64,000 nucleotides of DNA, from assembly GCF_900104225.1 (NCBI RefSeq), contig NZ_FNJK01000002.1:372001-436000 (forward strand), written 5' to 3'. The notes under the pieces were generated by a model that did no database searches, was not told the DNA's origin, and saw nothing but the letters and a program-made list of their open reading frames with translations. Position 1 is the first letter of the stretch. The number at the start of each line of letters is the position of its first letter. Below, piece by piece: positions 60,836 through 64,000 of this stretch. The translations under genes and the position numbers were made by a program. The stretch comes from Streptococcus equinus. Lineage in GTDB: Bacteria; Bacillota; Bacilli; Lactobacillales; Streptococcaceae.

Positions 60836-62206
60836 GTGGCAAATGAAATTATTATGCCAAAGCTTGGTGTAGACATGCAAGAAGGAGAAATTCTTGAATG
60901 GAAAAAAGCTGAAGGTGATAAGATCGAAGAAGGGGATATTCTTCTTGAAATCATGTCTGACAAGACGAACATGGAACTAGAAGCAGAAGATTCTGGTGTT
61001 CTTTTGAAAATTCTGCACCCAGCAGGTGACGTGGTAGCTGTTACTGAGGTGATTGGTTATATTGGAGCAGAAGGGGAGAAACTTCCTGATTCTGTAGGAA
61101 TAGAGCAAGCAAATCAGCCAGGATCAAGTCAGAAAGCGTCAGCTGATTCCTTATCAGAAGATTTAGCGCCAGCTATTTCTCAAAAGAATGATGAAGATGA
61201 TAAGATTCGTGCTACACCAGCGGCACGTCAATTGGCACGTGAACGTGGCATTAATATCAAAGAGGTTAGTGGTAGCGGTGAAAATGGCCGCATTCATAAG
61301 GATGATGTCGCTTCATTTAATAAGGTCCGTGTAACACCATTAGCTCGTAAAATTGCTGACGACATTGGTGTTGATATCACTGGTATTGTTGGAACTGGTG
61401 TTGGTGGCAAGATTACTAAGAAGGATATCTTAGCTCAAATGACAAGCAATGAACCTCTTTCTGAAACGGTAAGTGTTCAAAAAGAAGTTGCTGATTTACC
61501 AGAAGGTGTTGAAGTGATTAAGATGTCTGCGATGCGCAAGGCAATATCAAAAGGAATGTCACATTCTTATTTCACTGCGCCAACCTTTACACTTAACTAT
61601 GATATTGATATGACGAATTTGATTGCTCTTCGCAAGCAATTGATTGAGCCAATCAAAGCTAAGACGGGCTATAAAGTAACTTTTACAGATTTAATTGGAC
61701 TTGCGGTTGTTAAAATATTGATGAAAGAAGAACACCGTTATCTAAATGCTTCTTTGATTAATGATGGGCAAGACATTGAATTGCATCACTTTGTGAATCT
61801 AGGAATAGCTGTTGGCTTGTCAGATGGACTTGTTGTTCCAGTTGTTCATAGAGCAGATAAAATGAGCTTATCAGAGTTCGTAATTGCCTCTAAAGATGTG
61901 ATTCAAAAGGCTCAATCTGGAAAATTGAAAGCATCAGAAATGTCTGGGTCGACTTTCTCAATCACAAACCTAGGAATGTTTGGAACCAAGTCTTTTAATC
62001 CGATTATTAATCAACCAAACTCAGCTATTTTAGGCATTTCAGCAACGATTGACAAACCAGTTGCTTATGAAGGTCAAGTCGTCATTCGTCCGATTATGGG
62101 AATGAGTTTGACCATTGATCATCGATTGGTTGATGGAATGAATGGTGCAAAATTTATGTTAGATCTCAAGGCACTTCTTGAAAATCCATTAGAATTGCTG
62201 ATTTAG
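60836..62206 (+). CDS. acoC: Dihydrolipoamide acyltransferase E2 with two tandem subunit-binding domains
   Basis: A 456-residue E2 core enzyme. One lipoyl domain (about 2-80, lipoyl lysine K43 in MSDKTNM) is followed by a linker and two peripheral subunit-binding domains, at about 123-157 (ATPAARQLARERGINI) and 163-199 (VTPLARKIADDIGVDI). The catalytic domain (about 225-456) ends with DHRLVDG (428-434). It transfers the acyl group to CoA. The start is the GTG at 60836 behind a perfect AAGGAGGTG; the longer frame is inside acoB. Confidence 0.94.
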   Translation: MANEIIMPKLGVDMQEGEILEWKKAEGDKIEEGDILLEIMSDKTNMELEAEDSGVLLKILHPAGDVVAVTEVIGYIGAEGEKLPDSVGIEQANQPGSSQKASADSLSEDLAPAISQKNDEDDKIRATPAARQLARERGINIKEVSGSGENGRIHKDDVASFNKVRVTPLARKIADDIGVDITGIVGTGVGGKITKKDILAQMTSNEPLSETVSVQKEVADLPEGVEVIKMSAMRKAISKGMSHSYFTAPTFTLNYDIDMTNLIALRKQLIEPIKAKTGYKVTFTDLIGLAVVKILMKEEHRYLNASLINDGQDIELHHFVNLGIAVGLSDGLVVPVVHRADKMSLSEFVIASKDVIQKAQSGKLKASEMSGSTFSITNLGMFGTKSFNPIINQPNSAILGISATIDKPVAYEGQVVIRPIMGMSLTIDHRLVDGMNGAKFMLDLKALLENPLELLI

Positions 62207-62232
62207 ACAAAGTTAAGAAAGGGAAAAAACTT

Positions 62233-63975
62233 ATGGCAGTAGAAATTATCATGCCAAAGCTTGGCGTTGATATGCAAGAAGGCGAGATTATCGAGTGGAA
62301 AAAAGCTGAAGGCGATAGCGTCAAAGAGGGTGACATTCTCCTTGAAATCATGTCTGATAAGACAAATATGGAACTGGAAGCAGAAGATTCGGGGACTCTT
62401 TTAAAAATTACCCATCCAGCTGGTGATGTGGTTCCGGTGACTGAGGTGATTGGTTATATTGGAGCAGAAGGAGAGACTCTTGATGAGTTAGACGTCAGTG
62501 TGAAAGAAGCGACATCTCAATTGGAATCAGCAGGGCTTGAAGTTCCAAAGACGGTGACGTCAGAGGTGTCTTCAGAACAAAAAACTTCGCTTGCATCAGA
62601 TGAGTATGATGTTGTTGTCGTTGGTGGAGGACCTGCAGGTTATTATGCAGCTATTCGTGCTGCGCAACTAGGAGGTAAAGTAGCTATCGTTGAAAAGTCT
62701 GAATTCGGTGGTACCTGCTTGAATGTTGGCTGTATTCCAACGAAAACTTATCTTAAGAATGCTGAAATTTTAGATGGGTTAAAAATCGCTGCTGGGCGAG
62801 GAATTAATCTGGCTTCAACCAATTACAGTATTGATATGGATAAGACTGTAGATTTTAAAAATAGTGTTGTGAAAAACTTGACGGGTGGTGTTCGAGGACT
62901 TTTGAAAGCAAACAAAGTAGCTATTTTTGATGGACTAGCCCAAGTTAACCCAGACAAGACGGTAACAATTGGTCATCAAACCATTAAAGGTCATAGCATT
63001 ATTCTAGCAACTGGATCAAAAGTGTCTCGTATCAATATCCCAGGTATTGATTCACCGCGTGTTTTGACCTCTGACGATATCCTTGATTTACGTGAAATGC
63101 CAAAATCACTAGCTGTTATGGGCGGTGGTGTCGTTGGTATCGAACTTGGATTGGTTTGGGCATCATATGGTGTTGATGTGACCGTTATTGAAATGGCTGA
63201 CCGCATTATTCCAGCAATGGACAAAGAAGTATCGCAAGAATTGCAAAAGATTTTGACTAAAAAAGGTATGACCATTAAGACAAATGTTGGTGTGTCAGAA
63301 ATTATTGATGAGACAAATCATTTAACCTTGAAATTATCAAACGGAGAAACTGTTCAGGCTGATAAAGTTCTGCTATCTATTGGACGCGTGCCACAGATGA
63401 AGGGACTTGAAAAGCTAGATTTAGCCATGGATGGTAATCGTATTAAAGTAAACGCCTATCAAGAAACGTCTATTCCAGGTATCTATGCGCCTGGTGATGT
63501 TAATGGTCAGAAAATGTTAGCGCATGCTGCTTACCGTATGGGAGAAGTAGCTGCTGAAAATGCTCTTTCTGGCAATCATCGCAAAGCAAAACTCGAGTAT
63601 ACACCTGCAGCCGTCTACACTCATCCAGAAGTTGCCATGGTTGGATTGACTGAAGAAGCTGCGCGTGAAAAGTATGGCGAGGTCTTGATTGGTAAATCAA
63701 GTTTTTCAGGTAACGGACGAGCTTTGGCATCAAATGAAGCTCAAGGATTTGTTAAAGTCATTGCTGATTCTAAGTACCATGAAATTCTCGGTGTGCATAT
63801 TATTGGTCCTGCAGCAGCTGAGCTGATTAACGAAGCAGCAACTATCATGGAAAATGAGTTAACAGTTGATGAAGTGGCCCAAGCCATTCATGGACATCCA
63901 ACCTTCTCTGAAAATATGTATGAAGCTTTTCTAGATACTATTGGCGAAGCTATCCATAACCCACCCAAGAAATGA
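62233..63975 (+). CDS. acoL: Dihydrolipoyl dehydrogenase E3 with N-terminal lipoyl domain
   Basis: A 580-residue fusion. The lipoyl domain (about 1-80, K43) is nearly the same as that of acoC. A flexible linker leads to the FAD disulfide oxidoreductase (from about 125): FAD loop VVVVGGGPAGYYAA, redox disulfide GGTCLNVGCIPTK (about 160-172), NAD loop MGGGVVGIELGLVWA and the active histidine in HGHPTFSENMYEA. It reoxidises the E2 lipoyl group with NAD. Last complete gene in the window; its stop is 25 nt before the edge. Confidence 0.95.
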   Translation: MAVEIIMPKLGVDMQEGEIIEWKKAEGDSVKEGDILLEIMSDKTNMELEAEDSGTLLKITHPAGDVVPVTEVIGYIGAEGETLDELDVSVKEATSQLESAGLEVPKTVTSEVSSEQKTSLASDEYDVVVVGGGPAGYYAAIRAAQLGGKVAIVEKSEFGGTCLNVGCIPTKTYLKNAEILDGLKIAAGRGINLASTNYSIDMDKTVDFKNSVVKNLTGGVRGLLKANKVAIFDGLAQVNPDKTVTIGHQTIKGHSIILATGSKVSRINIPGIDSPRVLTSDDILDLREMPKSLAVMGGGVVGIELGLVWASYGVDVTVIEMADRIIPAMDKEVSQELQKILTKKGMTIKTNVGVSEIIDETNHLTLKLSNGETVQADKVLLSIGRVPQMKGLEKLDLAMDGNRIKVNAYQETSIPGIYAPGDVNGQKMLAHAAYRMGEVAAENALSGNHRKAKLEYTPAAVYTHPEVAMVGLTEEAAREKYGEVLIGKSSFSGNGRALASNEAQGFVKVIADSKYHEILGVHIIGPAAAELINEAATIMENELTVDEVAQAIHGHPTFSENMYEAFLDTIGEAIHNPPKK

Positions 63976-64000
63976 AAAGCTGTTGAAAGCAAGTTAACGG

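Overview
The window is a contiguous stretch of low-GC Firmicute chromosome and reads as a Streptococcus core genome. The evidence is the parC-ilvE order, the GntR/ABC-dnaE-pfkA-pyk-lepB-glmS block, the relQ-nadK-rluD-pta operon, the tdk-prfA-prmC-sua5-glyA run, a tmRNA tag reading AKNTNSYAVAA, and sites resembling CodY, CcpA, AdcR and SigX elements. An intracellular alpha-amylase, two phospho-beta-glucosidases and an AcoABCL-type dehydrogenase complex would suit the S. bovis/equinus/gallolyticus group. The species is an inference; the genus is close to certain. No insertion sequence, prophage, CRISPR array or restriction system is visible.

Layout. 1-3.8 kb: 3' end of parC, ilvE (CodY-like box), a DUF2969 gene, tRNA-Tyr, tRNA-Gln, rpsA, tRNA-Arg. 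3.9-6.4 kb: lrgAB (cre site), a VTT/DedA-like membrane protein and ssrA (tmRNA). 6.4-8.3 kb: a GntR-controlled ABC-2 exporter. 8.4-17.5 kb: dnaE, pfkA, pyk, a signal-peptidase-like gene lacking the catalytic dyad, glmS behind NagR-like operators, and yjdM. 17.7-23 kb: a polar amino-acid ABC importer (CodY-like box), an orphan promoter with an AdcR box, a CDF metal exporter and an AGCS symporter. 23-31.2 kb: phospho-beta-glucosidase, phosphatase, AI-2E permease, radC (SigX box), rex, and the prs/cysteine desulfurase/DUF1831 operon with a CYTH gene. 31.3-38.6 kb: relQ-nadK-rluD-pta, SDR, a PAS-like gene that looks leaderless, a Cof-type HAD and a second GH1 enzyme. 38.6-44.4 kb: a MacB-like exporter, guaC behind an unrecognised structured attenuator, and xpt-pbuX behind a guanine riboswitch. 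44.4-52.7 kb: apbE, a foldback repeat, small genes, tdk to glyA, a nucleoid-associated protein and a lysozyme-like protein. 52.7-64 kb: a heterodimeric ABC exporter, alpha-amylase (strong cre), a second VTT protein and the acoABCL operon.

How the genes work together. Glycolysis (pfkA, pyk), the pyruvate/acetoin dehydrogenase complex, pta and the Rex sensor form a central carbon and redox set. guaC, xpt, pbuX and prs handle purine salvage; relQ makes the GTP-derived alarmone. Candidate CcpA sites lie before amyA, lrgAB, both GH1 genes and the aco operon. Candidate CodY sites lie before ilvE, the amino-acid importer and xpt.

The observations most worth follow-up are the guaC leader, the AdcR-boxed promoter with no gene behind it, the SigX box inside the terminator loop before radC, a 24-codon hydrophobic peptide gene before tdk, the leaderless PAS gene, and the tandem terminators before acoA. 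All site calls were made by eye from consensus matches.
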